Assembly (NCBI GenBank): GCA_000149265.1
Contig: CH003407.1
Span: forward strand, 209,230 to 273,229
Reading direction: 5' to 3'
Length of the DNA: 64,000 bases
From: Ciona savignyi
Lineage: Eukaryota > Chordata > Ascidiacea > Phlebobranchia > Cionidae
Below the pieces are notes generated by a model. It ran no database searches, had not been told where the DNA came from, and worked only from the letters and a program-made list of their open reading frames with translations. Made by a program: the position numbers and the translations under genes. Below are positions 36,453-64,000 of this stretch, in pieces. The stretch's first letter is position 1. Each line of letters opens with the position of its first letter.

Positions 36453-39400
36453 TTATCGCGGGGCATTCATCTGTTTGGAAATTTGAGCCATCACGTTTTC
36501 TCGATAAAACTTTTCAAGCTTGTCGGTTGAAAGAGAAGACTTTTCAGGATCGTCGTGAAAACCGCCCTGCAGTTGTCTGGAATGGTAAAGAGAAAATAAG
36601 AAAGAGTGTGAAACCATTTTGACACTAATGCATTTTTATGCCTAATGACAATATAGTTGCGAGCAAGATAGCCTACCATATAGTTCTGTCCATATATTAA
36701 TACAATATACAAACTAGCTCATTGATGGCGTATAACTAATTAACAGACCTCTATATGCGCGCCAGGAAACGTGATGTTGCCCTCTCTTAATCATGTTAAT
36801 TAAATAAGTGTTTTTCTAAGTAACAATGGTTGTAATTCCCCAATGTTTGTACGAGTTGAAGTGCATGTGCTAAGCTAAAGTTTTGTAATAGTAGAGCAGT
36901 GCTTTGTAAAACAAAGTTGTTAATTGTGCATCTCACAGCTGTTTTGTTGGAAAAAAGTAGCCGATGTATGGAGGGGTAACAGCTCAAAAATATCAAGAAA
37001 AATTTGGAGAGTTTTGAGTTTAGGTTGCAGATTCAAGTTTCAATTTTAAATTGTGAAAAAATCTAAAACTTTCTGTTTCAGTAGTTTGAGTGACAGCCCT
37101 TTTTGTGAAGTCAGTTTGCATCGGAGGGAAAAGGTATTGTGTCCGTTTAATTTACGGCAAACAAATCTGACCTACTAGATAAGCACGTATGTTAAAATAT
37201 TCATCAACACAAATGTTTTGGTTACAAATATAACGTATTTTTGAAAACGTAAGTTTGGTATGTTGGATCACTGTACCATTTTTATCCATATTTATTTAAA
37301 ATTAAATTGGTATCGGAAGTATAATGCTCTTACCTGTGAAACGTAGTATATGAGGGCGGTGAGGTGTCTAAAATTCGTTCCAATAATTCGTACAATCTCT
37401 TTATAATGTTAAGGCGGCGGTTTCGGTTGACTTTAACAGCAAAGGTGAATCTGCCGCCAAAAAACGAGGAAGATGGCGGATGGGCCGAGTGCTCGATATT
37501 GTCTAAGGACAAAGAAGTATTTTAATGCTGTCTAACACAGGGATCAGCAACCTGCGGATCTTTTAATCTTCTTATGCGGATTTTATTACTTTTCTTGCTA
37601 CTGTAGTGAGTGATTATTAAGTTTAATACCCATGCATAAGTGAAACAAACAGAACTTTCGCGTATTTTTCTCATACAGTGTTGTTTTCCTTTTATCGCGA
37701 AAATAATATAGGTTTTGCGGTACCCAGTGATTTTTATTTTGTGGAAAATCGGTTAAAATGCTCTTTAAGGGCAAAAGTTGCCGACCTGTGGTCTCACAGG
37801 ACATAATTCATTGTGTATTGGATTACTGAACAACAGTGTTGTATGCAAATTATATTTTAAAGTTAAAATTTGTTAGGAGTTATTTTGCGCAACATTCTCT
37901 TGCACAGACTGAAAAACTGAATTTGCCCGTTAGAAAATATATAAAATAAAAAATATATAAATAAAAAAATTTAAAAAAAACGAAAAAAAATATATAAATA
38001 AAAAATAAAGGTGTTCATTGTGCATTTTATAGCTGTTTTATTGAAAAAAAAGGTTCCTATAATGTACGGAGGTATACCAGCTCGAGTGTTATAACATTTT
38101 TAAAAGACTTGTTTACTTTGTAGATTTCAGCTTTAGTATTAAGTTCAGAAAAAAATCTAAGGCTTCTTCTTGTGCCAGGATATTGAAAAGGAGCCCATCT
38201 TCGTGAGGTCAGTTTACAATGTAGAGACGGGGAGAATAATTGGTTGAACGCCTACTCTATGTGAAAGGAATACTGGGTAACAGACTCTGTTTTTAGCAAT
38301 GTTTCATTTTGTATAGAGATATCGTCAATCTGTTTTTTGGGCGTACAGTACTTTTCTTCCCACAAAAAATCCAAATTATTAATATTATCAACCTACTTCT
38401 AAAGACAGCAAGACGTCCAAACTTCGGAGCAACGGCGCCGATAGATTCGAACATATCACCGCCAGGTCCTATATAACTGTGAACGCCGTCGTCTTTCCTA
38501 TTTACTACCCAATTCGTTTCCCCGTAGTTGTTGGGAGTCGCACCCTCGCTTAGGTATAGCAGAAGGGTGAATTCGACCTTTCAGAAAAATATGAGAAAAT
38601 ATGAGGTGAATTAAACCTAAGAAAATATGTGAAAATGGCGGCATTGAGTATTTTCGCAATATCACATGAGTAGTTGGCAGATACTTTTGCGCCCATCGCT
38701 TAAACAATATTGCAGCGTGTTGTGTACGGTTGAGTTTTAGCGTACAACTCATTAACACACTATAGATTCGGATATATTTGTTAAGTCCTTGAATGAGTCC
38801 ACGCTTGACTAAGCCATCGACTGGGTTCGACTGAAATCTGATGCAACCACCCTCCTGAGCTACGCTGGTTTCTAAATAAACGTGTAACCGTATGAATGGC
38901 GTTTTGGAGTGTTAATACTTAAGCTAAACGCCCGGTACCGAAACAAAACACCCGAACCGACTGGACAACGACCTATGGTAGGTAAAACCACGTAAAACTT
39001 AAAAAAACACCCGAACCGACAGGGCAACGATAAATTGTCTGTAAATTTCCAACCTCGTGAATGCCTGAGTCCGGGTGAATCCTTGTATGATCGGAAGGCC
39101 GCAGGTAGTTGATAGCTACATCGTATGGAAGCCATTCAGATTCGTTTGAGACAAACTTCAGCACTTCTTGCAGTCTGGGCCACATCGCAGTCTTGACAAA
39201 ACGATCGACCTAATTGTATAGTTGGTTATTAATAATCTATAACACAATAGCAAAATAAAGCTTGTCTTTATATTTATAAGTATGTGAACTATAGCCCGAC
39301 CTTGGGACCTGTTAATATGGAAAAACGTAAGCGAACTTTTCCTGATAAACAGACGTGCCCTACTCTGTCGTCAATCCGTTTTCTTTATCAACTGCCACCC

Positions 39401-42400
39401 TGTGCCAGTTCTCAAGCTGCGCCAAGCGCTGCCTCTCAGACTAAGGGTTGCAGGCTCGAAACTGTTTGCTAGCTAGTCGGTTATATCCTTGGGCAAGGCA
39501 CTTTGGTTATACTAAATTGAAGAAACGCGTGAATCATACAAAAACACACTGCAATAGTTCCGGGAACCCGACGGTTGGGCGTGATATGACGATTGCCCGT
39601 GTGTTAACGTCCCTTGGTTTTCCCTATCACGGGGATAAACATGAATATCCTATCCTATCCAGCTAAGGACTAGTTTTGTCACCACACAAATTTCGAACTA
39701 TAGTTCTACACATTATGCCAACAGGCCGGATTACAATGATCTTACATCAAAGGTCGCCAGCCAAGCGACATTGTCGACTTCTTCCTGAAGCCCTCTATCC
39801 CATCCCGTATGCACACCACCAGTGCGCAACAACTCTCGCTTCCAAGCTCGTAACTCACTTGGAGTAAACAAACCATCGAAAACATAGATCGGTCTGTGTG
39901 ATAAAATGTAAATATAGTAGTCTACTATTATTTACCGCATTTCGAAAAAGAATTTAATATACGGAGTCGACCTATCAGCAGGAAGGGTAAAGACTCGATA
40001 CCAGTCGACTGCTAGTTTCCTGTTAACATATGTAAAACACTTACAGGTGGTTGCTTAACCGAGTAGATAGGTGTGTTCAACGAAACGATAAAAAGCTCTT
40101 TACCATACACAACACATATGTCCGGCGTAGAGATATTTTTTATGTTTGTTTACCCCCCGATTACTAAGACCGTATATTATTAATGAAGCGTTATAAGAAA
40201 TGGTCGCGTAAACCATGCGCCTAAACGACCGTAACGTTGTATTCTGACATTTAAAGTTGAATCCAACAACTGTAATTGTTCCGAAATGTGACTAATAAAG
40301 AGTATCCTGCCCTAGACCGTTTTAAAAGATTTTAAAACTTAATTTAAAGGCGTTCCAGCAATCGTTTAGTTTTGATGCCTCCGTACTCAGATGGTTTTAA
40401 CTACATACATGAGTGGGCAACTTCTATAGTCGACGGGCCAGATGTGGAAAATGAAGTTATTGGTGGGTCGGATTATTGCATAAATAGTATTCAATATCTT
40501 AATTACTAAGGTATGGTTAGATACAGTCTGCCGGTCGGTCAAAATCTCTTCACGGGCCAGACCCTCCCCGCGGGCCGTATGTTGCACATGCCTGAACCGC
40601 TACAACGTAACCGACAAGAACCATGCCTGGTTAACAAAGCACCACTCAAGTCACCTGTCTTTGGTTCTATCGTACCACGTTCTTGTGAGACAACGTTCAT
40701 ACGGAATCGTTCGATTGGCATCTACGTTGGTGAAGACAAATTTCGGCGACATCGATTCATCATTCATGTCGGTTGCCGATGTCTCGGTGACTATTTCTAG
40801 AAAGCAATATTTTTCTTAAATGCAAAAAGTCGTGGATATAGGTAACGATATTCATGTTACGTGAATGTGATAACGCAATTGGCGTTAACACACGAGTAAT
40901 CGTCAGATCACAGAATGGCAATCGTTAGATTGCCTCGTGTACACGTCGTGTTACCGGAGCTATTGTAGTCTGCTGTGTATGAAGCAAACTTTCTTTAATT
41001 AAGTAGAACACATTAATCCGCTGGGTTCAGGCAATGTCCGCTAAGTTTCTTGCCCAAGGGCACGATCGACTAGCTAGCGACCAATTTCGAACCTCTAGCC
41101 CTTCAGCTGAAATTCGACAAACTAACCCACCAAGCTAATCGTTCGTATATTTAACTGTTTAATGTTGGACTGACGCGTGAAGAGTTCTTAAGGCTTATTT
41201 AAATCAGCTCCTAATCATGTCCCAAATTATAAACTCTGTATTAACTTTGCTGCGAAAAAAAAATTGAATTTGTAATTTCCCTGTCGGAATTGGACAAAAC
41301 TACTTTTTTACGTGATTATCGTAAAAAATGTTAAGGATTGCACTGTTTTCCATGGTGTAAAGCTGGGATCGAAAACCTATGGCATGTGTGTCACTATTGA
41401 AACGCGAGAGTTTTTTTATTTGCGACACGCCGCGTGATTTTAAAATCTATACTATAAGCTTGGGCAAGCTCATACTGTCTATAATATATTTAACTAATAT
41501 TCAAATTAGGTAGTTGATTATGCAACCCGTACATATAACAACGGTTGGTACGCGAAGTAGTTTTTATTATGATATTATTTATAAACTGACACACTGCATT
41601 GAAAAGGTTATCGACTAAGGTGTCTAAGTTCACAGTGGAAACTAACCTTGAACGTCTGTTAGGTTCGTGTTCAACCACAGGGTTAGTTTTTCGATTCCAG
41701 TGAAATGATTGACGCTTGGTCCACGGAACAATGCTACGTGACACGACGGCCACAAGACAGCGCGCATAGGGAGCGGATGGACGGAGGCTGTTATTTCCAA
41801 GCGATCTTGGTCGCTGGTGTTTCGGTTGCGCATCTCGCTGTAGAATGAGACCTGGAAAATGTGGATATTTGGTAAAAGAGAAGCGTTATACTTTTTTGCG
41901 GACCTCAATTTAGAACCCACGATAGGCTCGTCAATGAGACCGTTTTTGTATAGGATTTGGTATATATTATATGTCAAGTCGCGTTAACCATTCGGCCAAA
42001 CGACCGTAATGAAACCTTATACTAAGTTTTGTTTGTTTCGTAAAGACAACCGCGAGAAAGAACAGATTAGGTGAATTAAGAACTTGCATAACCCTGGCCT
42101 CTAACCTAATAACCTTAAACCTGCTGTCAGACGTAGTAGCGGTAAATCTTACCACATGCACTCAGGCAAGATTTCCAATGCTTTTGTTGCTAGTATTTTT
42201 GGGATGAAGGTTGTGATTCCAAGGTTGTTAGAATTGGGTTTACAACAAAATAACAAACTGTTTATTACATTTCCGGGATGGAGAAATGTCTGATCTAAGT
42301 AATCAAGACGCGAATAACTATGATAAGACTATGAACAACTTAAAACAGCCCGTTTGTAAGGTGACCGCCACAGGGTAGTGATCAATTAAGAAAAAAGATG

Positions 42401-44921
42401 ACGACAGTCAGGCGCGTCTGTTTAACAGGATAATAAAAAAAGTTGGATCTGTCCCAAGAACGTAACTGTAAACAATAGAAAAGAATGAAAACAAGACTTG
42501 TTTATGACTTTGTTGATGAAACCGTTTTTTCACCGCCAAATTCATAAAAAGGTGACATAAAGTCCTGACTCCGGGATAGTATGACATCACAAAGCAACAT
42601 ATTTGCTATACTCCGTACTTACTTGGCCGTAGCTGTTGTGTTTCCAGTCCTTATGTAGAAATATTGAGAGGAAGTAGCGATCCTTTCTGCAGTGGACACT
42701 GGTGCTTGGCGCGACTGGGTCCATGGAATTGGTAAAATCTCGAACCGCATGCTCCAGTCGAATCTATATATAATTTTTTTAACCGGGCCGAATTTCGATT
42801 CCATGATGGGCGTATCACAATTTTTTTTATGTTCAAATCGGTATATGTATCGGGCGCGTTAACCATTCGTCCACACTTCCGAACAACCGAGTGAATATTG
42901 TTGATTAATCTTTATATATCGGGATTTAGCAGTTACGTCGTATAAACAACTATATACAGCAAAGGGGCTATCGCCTATTGCATGTTTAATATAGCAAGAC
43001 TAACATGCCTAATATTAAATCATTATTGTAGAATACTCGTTTACTTAAACGGTAAATTTGGATAAATTTGGATGACATAAAGCCGAATCATATTTACCAG
43101 ACATATAACATACAGATTTGCTTGTAAATTATTGTAATAAACACTAATCGGTGACAGTGCGTTTAGAGTCCTGCAAAAGTTCCCAATTTACCGACATATG
43201 GTCTCAGTTATTAAGGATGAAGATTTCCGAGTTACGTTGCGCGTGATATACTGTACGACTTAATCTGCCCAAGTATTGATTACCCATAGAATATAATAAT
43301 AATGTTTAGCAGGGCAATACCCGTGGAGAGTTTTAACTCGGGCAATTGTTAGAAGAAAGCTGTTTTGGTTGCGTAAACCAAGGGTCGGGGACTTTTTGAA
43401 AAAAGTGTTCCATTTTATAATTACTATCATAATGAAAGCAACTTCGCGTGCCAACCATTGTTAAGTACGTTTTATAATATGGTCAACTATCTAATTTGAA
43501 TATTAGTAATTAAGTCTGTTGATTTGCATGCTTTACGATATTTAAAAATGTTGATTTTTGCAACGTAGACCGTGTTCTGGGTTTTCCCATGCTTAGAGTA
43601 TGGATTTTGCTCGTCAAAGAACATACATAGTGTGCCATGAAAAAAGCCTCTCAGCGGCAAACCAAAAATTGGTTAAACTAGCCGCAAACATATTAAATTT
43701 GAATTTAAAAAAAATCCCTTTTGGTTCTACACATCAAATACTAACAAACATTTATATCTGTTAATCATACCGGTCTTTCAAGCACTGCTTCAACAGCTGG
43801 AAGAATTCGTTGCCACGCAGTACTTGTATTGAATTCTTCCACAACTAAATCTTTCATCCACGGCGGGGTCGTCGCCTTTCGTTCATTGCCAACCATCAAA
43901 TTACTATGGTTCTGTATGAGGAAATACAATAAGGAAATCTGAAGACAGTAACGAGATTTCTTTTGAACAGCTGTGCCTACTTAAATAGCTGCCAAAGTGC
44001 AACTATAGTTCTGTTTATATATACATGAAGTCGCTCCACTATATCTATAGGTGTTTCTGATAGTTAATCAATTTTGATAAAAGTACAACCAGGACGTGCT
44101 TATACATTGCAATATGAATAAAAATGTTTACCTGGTACGCAAAAGTATACATTTTTAAGCGGCTGTCGTAAAAGTCCATGTTAATCTCATTCGTCTGATC
44201 CTCAGTAATGATATTATCCAGCACCCATGCCCTCAGACCGTTTCCAATGTCAAGTATCTTATGACTAACGGCAGCAGCATTTTCTGGTGGAACCGCCTCG
44301 CCAAACACCTGTTTTTGGCAAAGAAAACCAAATCAACAGTTTATCGCTATAGCGATAATACCTATATGTACTCGGTAACCGTATATGCAACTTATCCAGT
44401 ATGTCTCAGGCATCGGTATATATGTATTCGCCAACAGTACATACAACATACTTTGTTTTACCTTGGCTTAGCGTATTGGTACGCGGAAATTTTGCATGGT
44501 TTAAAATTTACAAGCATCGTGATAATATATGGATCTTATACCATTGATCTAATGAATATTATCTAAATTACAGTTACCTCGTATGGTGCGACATTAAATA
44601 TAGGGAAACGGGAAAGGAGAGAAACCGCTCACTAAAATTATGGAAACTAGTTTTAACCATGCACTCAACACTAATCTTAAAACCAGAACTAACCTTTCTC
44701 CAACCCCATGATTAAAACTAACTATAATGTCATAATCTTCATTTTGGTGTGCAGTTTCCCTCCTTTTAGTTTTCCCCAATGTTAGGGCGTAATGGTCGGC
44801 AAACCGAATTATGTACATAAAAACAGCCCAACAATATGTAACTCAATATTTAAAATTTAAACACTTGACTCACCTGACAAATTAACGCAGTTAGTATAAG
44901 GAACGTTCGAGTCGCAAACAT
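36453..44921 (-). CDS. Secreted tandem-domain 2OG-Fe(II) oxygenase-like protein, copy C (intact)
   Basis: Eleven exons in gene order: 44874-44921, 44132-44308, 43771-43911, 42623-42763, 41647-41851, 40655-40796, 39746-39893, 39054-39209, 38397-38577, 37334-37502, 36453-36576; 543 residues, no interruption. Signal peptide MFATRTFLILTALICQ. Domain 1 (~30-235) starts KILDIGNGLRAWVLDN and has SMDP in place of H-x-D, with a distal-type PSVNHFTG. Domain 2 (~285-485) starts RPIYVFDGLFTPSELRAW and has H379-P-D381, distal H454 and R464, the spacing expected of a 2OG-Fe(II) active site. A short basic helical tail follows. It is the cleanest of the three copies and is probably the reference functional member. 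The substrate cannot be deduced. Confidence 0.87.
36728..37130. repeat. Unnamed interspersed repeat, copy 2
   Basis: Collinear with 32575-32990 in copy C intron 10. The two copies lie in different introns of B and C, so they are separate insertions rather than part of the gene duplication. Confidence 0.6.
37538..37790 (+). mobile_element. hAT-type MITE, complete 253-bp copy
   Basis: Ends CAGGGATCAGCAACCTGCGG and AAAGTTGCCGACCTGTG are terminal inverted repeats of the CAGGGGTCGGCAACC type. Flanked by GTCTAACA (37530-37537) and GTCTCACA (37791-37798), an 8-bp target duplication with one mismatch, as expected for hAT elements. In copy C intron 9. Confidence 0.82.
39440..39662 (+). mobile_element. 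tRNA-like SINE, small internal deletion
   Basis: GGTTGCAGGCTCGAAACTG through CGGGGATAAACATGAATATC and (ATCCT)n. It lacks the segment between GGCAAGGCACTTT and ACTAAATTG. In copy C intron 7. Confidence 0.82.
40846..41148 (-). mobile_element. tRNA-like SINE, full length with an internal duplication
   Basis: A short repeated block, AATCGTCAGATCACAGAATG then GCAATCGTTAGATTGCCTCG, sits near the tail. Head ends ACTAACCCACCAAGCTAATCG. In copy C intron 5. Confidence 0.8.
41897..42008 (-). mobile_element. Second tRNA-like short repeat
   Basis: Plus strand CACGATAGGCTCGTCAATGA then GCGTTAACCATTCGGCCAAA. In copy C intron 4, immediately upstream of exon 5 in gene orientation. Another copy at 42775-42885 abuts copy C exon 4. 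Confidence 0.65.
44602..44782. mobile_element. GGGAAACTGC-end TIR element
   Basis: GGGAAACGGGAAAGGAGAGA left, GTGCAGTTTCCCTCCTTTTA right, with core CACTAATCTTAAAACCAGAA. In copy C intron 1. Confidence 0.65.
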
Positions 44922-45346
44922 TTGTAAAATTAAGTTCCTAACTTCTTATCCTTATACATACGCTATGTATGTGCATCCAAAGTTGTCGATATAGTCATTA
45001 AGAAAAATTTCATAGTTTAGTGTACTCATACTGCGGCTTCCGATAATATCCTTTAAATTTCCTTGTAATCAAATTACTCGCGACGGCGCAGGCTACAATA
45101 TGGACAAGCTTCATCTAACTAATATATCCCTATACATTTTAACCTTGGTGTGAATCCACACAAACTAATATATATATTGTACTTTTAAAGTAAATAGTAA
45201 TGTTAGGTGCCTTCGTTACATAATTGACTCGTACTAGTAATATCGTCTAAATTGGAATACGTGTAGAATCACACAGTGGGAAATGAACGATTCCTTATTG
45301 TACCATATGGCTTAATTAAATGCATATTGTGACGTTTGAATAGTCA

Positions 45347-45348
<2 letters not shown>

Positions 45349-45407
<59 letters not shown>
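45349..45407. repeat. (GT)n microsatellite
   Basis: About 29 uninterrupted GT dinucleotides. Confidence 0.98.
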
Positions 45408-45408
<1 letters not shown>

Positions 45409-45939
45409 ATATGTGTGCACGGTCGTCATAAACGTAAAATGTATATTTCGATGTGTTTAGGATTTTAAACGTGGAAAAGTGTCCCAGAAATGTTCAATAG
45501 TTTAAACGTGGTTGCGAGCTTGGTAAGTTACAATTTGTAGGGTTTGGGGTTGGGTTTTAGATCGAAGGTTCAATTTTGAATTATGAATAAATCAAAGACT
45601 TCCTGTGGCAGGATTTTGAGTGGCAGCCCTTTTTGTGAAGTCACTTTACATTGGAGAGACCGAAAATAATTGGCTGAACACCTAAAACAGACCACGAAAG
45701 CAATTTTCTACTATTTTTTATAACCTACCCTAAAAGTTAGCATAAACGTTAAACGGTGGTGTACATTCCTAGAAACTATGCAGCAATTAGGGCAGCTATG
45801 GGTGAGATTGCAAAGTTTTGTGGCGGCTTGAAGTGTCTTCGCGCCGTAGTTTGCAATGAACTGTCAATGATGTGTCGCTGTCAGTGCATTTGTGGTGGGA
45901 TGTTCAGGTTAAACGCGTGATTAGAAAAAAACGCAAGTG

Positions 45940-46170
45940 TGTTTAACATACTTGGTAATCGTCAGATCACCTCGCGCCTATCGTCGGGTTACCATAGCTA
46001 TTGCAGTTTGTTGTGTGTGATTCACACATTGCTTTAATTTGGTAGAACCCATTATTTCACTAGGTTTCGGGAATATCCGTAAATGCCTTGCTCAATGACA
46101 CAAACGGACCAGTTTCGGAGCTACTACCCTAAAAAGGCGACGCACTAACCCATCTAGTTAATCGGTCAAG
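45940..46170 (-). mobile_element. tRNA-like SINE, tail-truncated
   Basis: TGGTAATCGTCAGATCACCT through GCGACGCACTAACCCATCTA then GTTAATCGGTC. Confidence 0.78.
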
Positions 46171-46238
46171 ACTAATGACTATGTCTGGATAAGCTAAACA
46201 TCTTCTATCCACGGACATGGCCGTAGAAAATCAGTGGC

Positions 46239-46447
46239 CTACAATAAGGGAAAAAAACTAAAAGGAGGGAAAGCGGGAAACTACACAATAAAATAAAAAT
46301 TATGGCATTGAAGTTAGTTTTAAACATGAGGCTGGAGTAAGGTTAGTTCTGGGTTTGCGATTAGTGTTTAGGGCAGGTTTAAAATTAGTTTCCATAGTTT
46401 AAGTGAGCAGTTTCCCTGCTTCCCTCTTTCCCTTCTTTTAATGTTGT
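46239..46447. mobile_element. GGGAAACTGC-end TIR element with flanking direct repeats
   Basis: CTAAAAGGAGGGAAAGCGGG left, AGTTTCCCTGCTTCCCTCTT right. CCTACAATAA occurs on both sides (about 46229-46238 and 46449-46458), consistent with a target duplication of about 10 bp. That would fit a Mutator-like MITE, but the exact ends are uncertain. Confidence 0.6.
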
Positions 46448-46774
46448 CCTACAATAACGACGCTGACGACGAACAATTGTTAAATACAAATGTATTGTGA
46501 GGCGAACGCTCGTGCATGTAATATACGAACTGTACAAAATAAAATAGAATTCTGTACACACAATCTTACAATAAGATTTTGTGCGTCCAAGAGCACTAGG
46601 ATTTTTAAAATCAAACTGTACAGAAAAAGTAAGCACTCAATAAAAAAACGATAATACCGATTTGAGTAAAACCACGATATTATATCGCACGCGTAGCGTG
46701 ATTTCATTCAATCACGAGTTAAAAACAGAAAAAAATCGATTCATAAAATCCCAAAGGTGGGTAGCACTTGATAG

Positions 46775-46950
46775 CGTTATGGCGTCACTTGATAGGATAT
46801 GGCGTCACTTGAGAGGGGTCTGACGTCACTTGGGTTATGACGTCACCTGAAAACGTAATGACGTCACTTAAGAGTGTTCTGGCATCACTTGGTAGTGTAC
46901 GACGTCATTTGAGAGGGGTATGACGTCACTTAATAGGGTTATGACGTCAT
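46775..46950. promoter_or_regulatory. Cluster of TGACGTCA (CRE-like) motifs in a degenerate minisatellite
   Basis: Five exact TGACGTCA palindromes and several one-base variants (GGCGTCAC, CGACGTCAT, GGCATCAC) occur at about 20-27 bp spacing, embedded in units like TGACGTCACTTGAGAGGG. The block ends about 60 bases beyond the FGFR stop codon, in its 3' UTR or flank. The motif is the canonical CREB/ATF site; function here is inference. Confidence 0.7.
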
Positions 46951-47010
46951 AATCTTTCGCAGGAATCCCATCCCGGTCGACGGTGGCAGTGAGATGAGCG
47001 AGGACGAAGG

Positions 47011-63166
<16,156 letters not shown>

Positions 63167-64000
63167 CTGTTATGAGCACCGTACAATCACGCAAAGCAAA
63201 CAGGGTAATTCAAACTTAGGACCTATCTTGGACTACACAATAATATCCAGGTGCTTTTTAATTTATTTTCACAAAAGAATCACGTTTGTTTTGTTTAGCA
63301 TTGACCCATAGTGTGCTCATGGCAAATACGACTTTAGGCCATTCAAAATAGTTTTATCAGAATAAGCATTATCTGACTTTGTTTATTCAAAAATCGATTT
63401 CACCCGACAAAAATGTTACAACCGCTTGCAAACTGTGCTTAATACATGTATGGACTTAATACTGATTGCTCTATTGTGCCACAAAGATTAGGTAAAATGC
63501 TATAACACATTAAGAACCATACTTCTTTGAAACATGTGGACTTTGACACTTTCTAATTAAGTAGATTTTTGCTCAAAGGTTTGATAAAAAGATTACTGTT
63601 AAAAGGTTTGTTAAGTACACAATTAATTAAGAAACCAAATAGGCCACTTTTAAAACGCAATAGAAAACCAAGAGTTAATGGATAAATCAAAGTAAGCTAC
63701 TTTTAAGCTCCAACAAAACATCGGGAATTGATTCCACGTTTTTAAAACGGACAATAGAGAAAGGAAAAATCTACAGCAGAAACACAATGAACACTCTAGA
63801 TACAGAGGAAAGCACTTTATCCTTACATGTCCGTTGAATGGAACAATGCAGCAAAGTACATCAGTACCACACGCTGTCTTTCACAAATGCGCGCATCTGA
63901 AGACAGATGGTGGTATGAATGGCAGCAAATCTATAGACATTGCTATGAAAAGGCACAGGTAGTGCCCAGCCTTAATAATGTGTCAAATTAAATCAGCCAA
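63167..64000. other. FGFR intron, continuing past the window
   Basis: AT-rich; no Ig-II exon or recognisable repeat seen up to the window end. Confidence 0.55.

Larger units (their letters stand above)
44922..47010. other. Intergenic region between copy C and FGFR
   Basis: 2.1 kb holding the copy C promoter side (conserved block 45029-45076, a possible TATAAGG at 44950-44956), a (GT)n microsatellite, an interspersed repeat (45478-45690), a SINE (45940-46170), a TIR element (46239-46447) and the FGFR 3' flank with a TGACGTCA cluster. No further gene recognised. Confidence 0.7.

Overview
The window looks like a tunicate genome, most probably a Ciona-type ascidian. It is AT-rich, has compact intron-dense genes with GT-AG introns, carries an FGF receptor with divergent kinase motifs, and is packed with short tRNA-derived SINEs, MITEs and minisatellites. 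The genus is an inference from overall character. The gene families are read directly from exon translations. I assembled exon coordinates by hand from splice sites, reading phase and homology, so single boundaries may be off by a base or two.

Layout. (1) 85-12025, plus strand: the last 12 exons of AMP deaminase; its N-terminal exons lie upstream. (2) 13446-23367 (plus), 24920-35574 (minus) and 36453-44921 (minus): three paralogous 11-exon genes, called here copies A, B and C. Each encodes a secreted-looking protein of about 540-563 residues with two successive double-stranded beta-helix (2OG-Fe(II) oxygenase type) domains. The first domain lacks a clear H-x-D iron motif; the second keeps it. 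A and B are convergent; C and B are a head-to-tail pair and much closer to each other. Copy B has an apparent 1-base frameshift in its last catalytic exon. (3) 47011-63166, minus strand: the 3' part of an FGF receptor gene, from Ig domain III through the transmembrane segment, split tyrosine kinase and C-terminal tail. Its Ig-III region holds two first-half and two second-half exons in nested order. One kinase exon has an apparent 1-base insertion. A 100-N gap lies inside the Ig-III region.

Mobile DNA. About 25 full or partial copies of one tRNA-like SINE, about eight copies of a second short tRNA-like repeat, several hAT-type MITEs (two with clean 8-bp target duplications), a TIR element family rich in GGGAAACTGC-type ends, two large composite elements built from a ~335-bp tandem unit, and an unnamed interspersed family fill introns and intergenic DNA. 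Several insertions sit exactly at splice sites. No retroviral, LTR or other capsid-bearing element was recognised, nor any intact LINE, tRNA gene, rRNA gene or CRISPR array.

The most interesting points are the phase-enforced nested Ig-III cassette exons of the FGF receptor, the three-member tandem-domain dioxygenase family with signs of gene conversion over exon 5, and a MITE whose target duplication copied a splice donor. The three gene groups show no obvious shared pathway: purine nucleotide metabolism, probable secretory-pathway oxygenases and receptor signalling.
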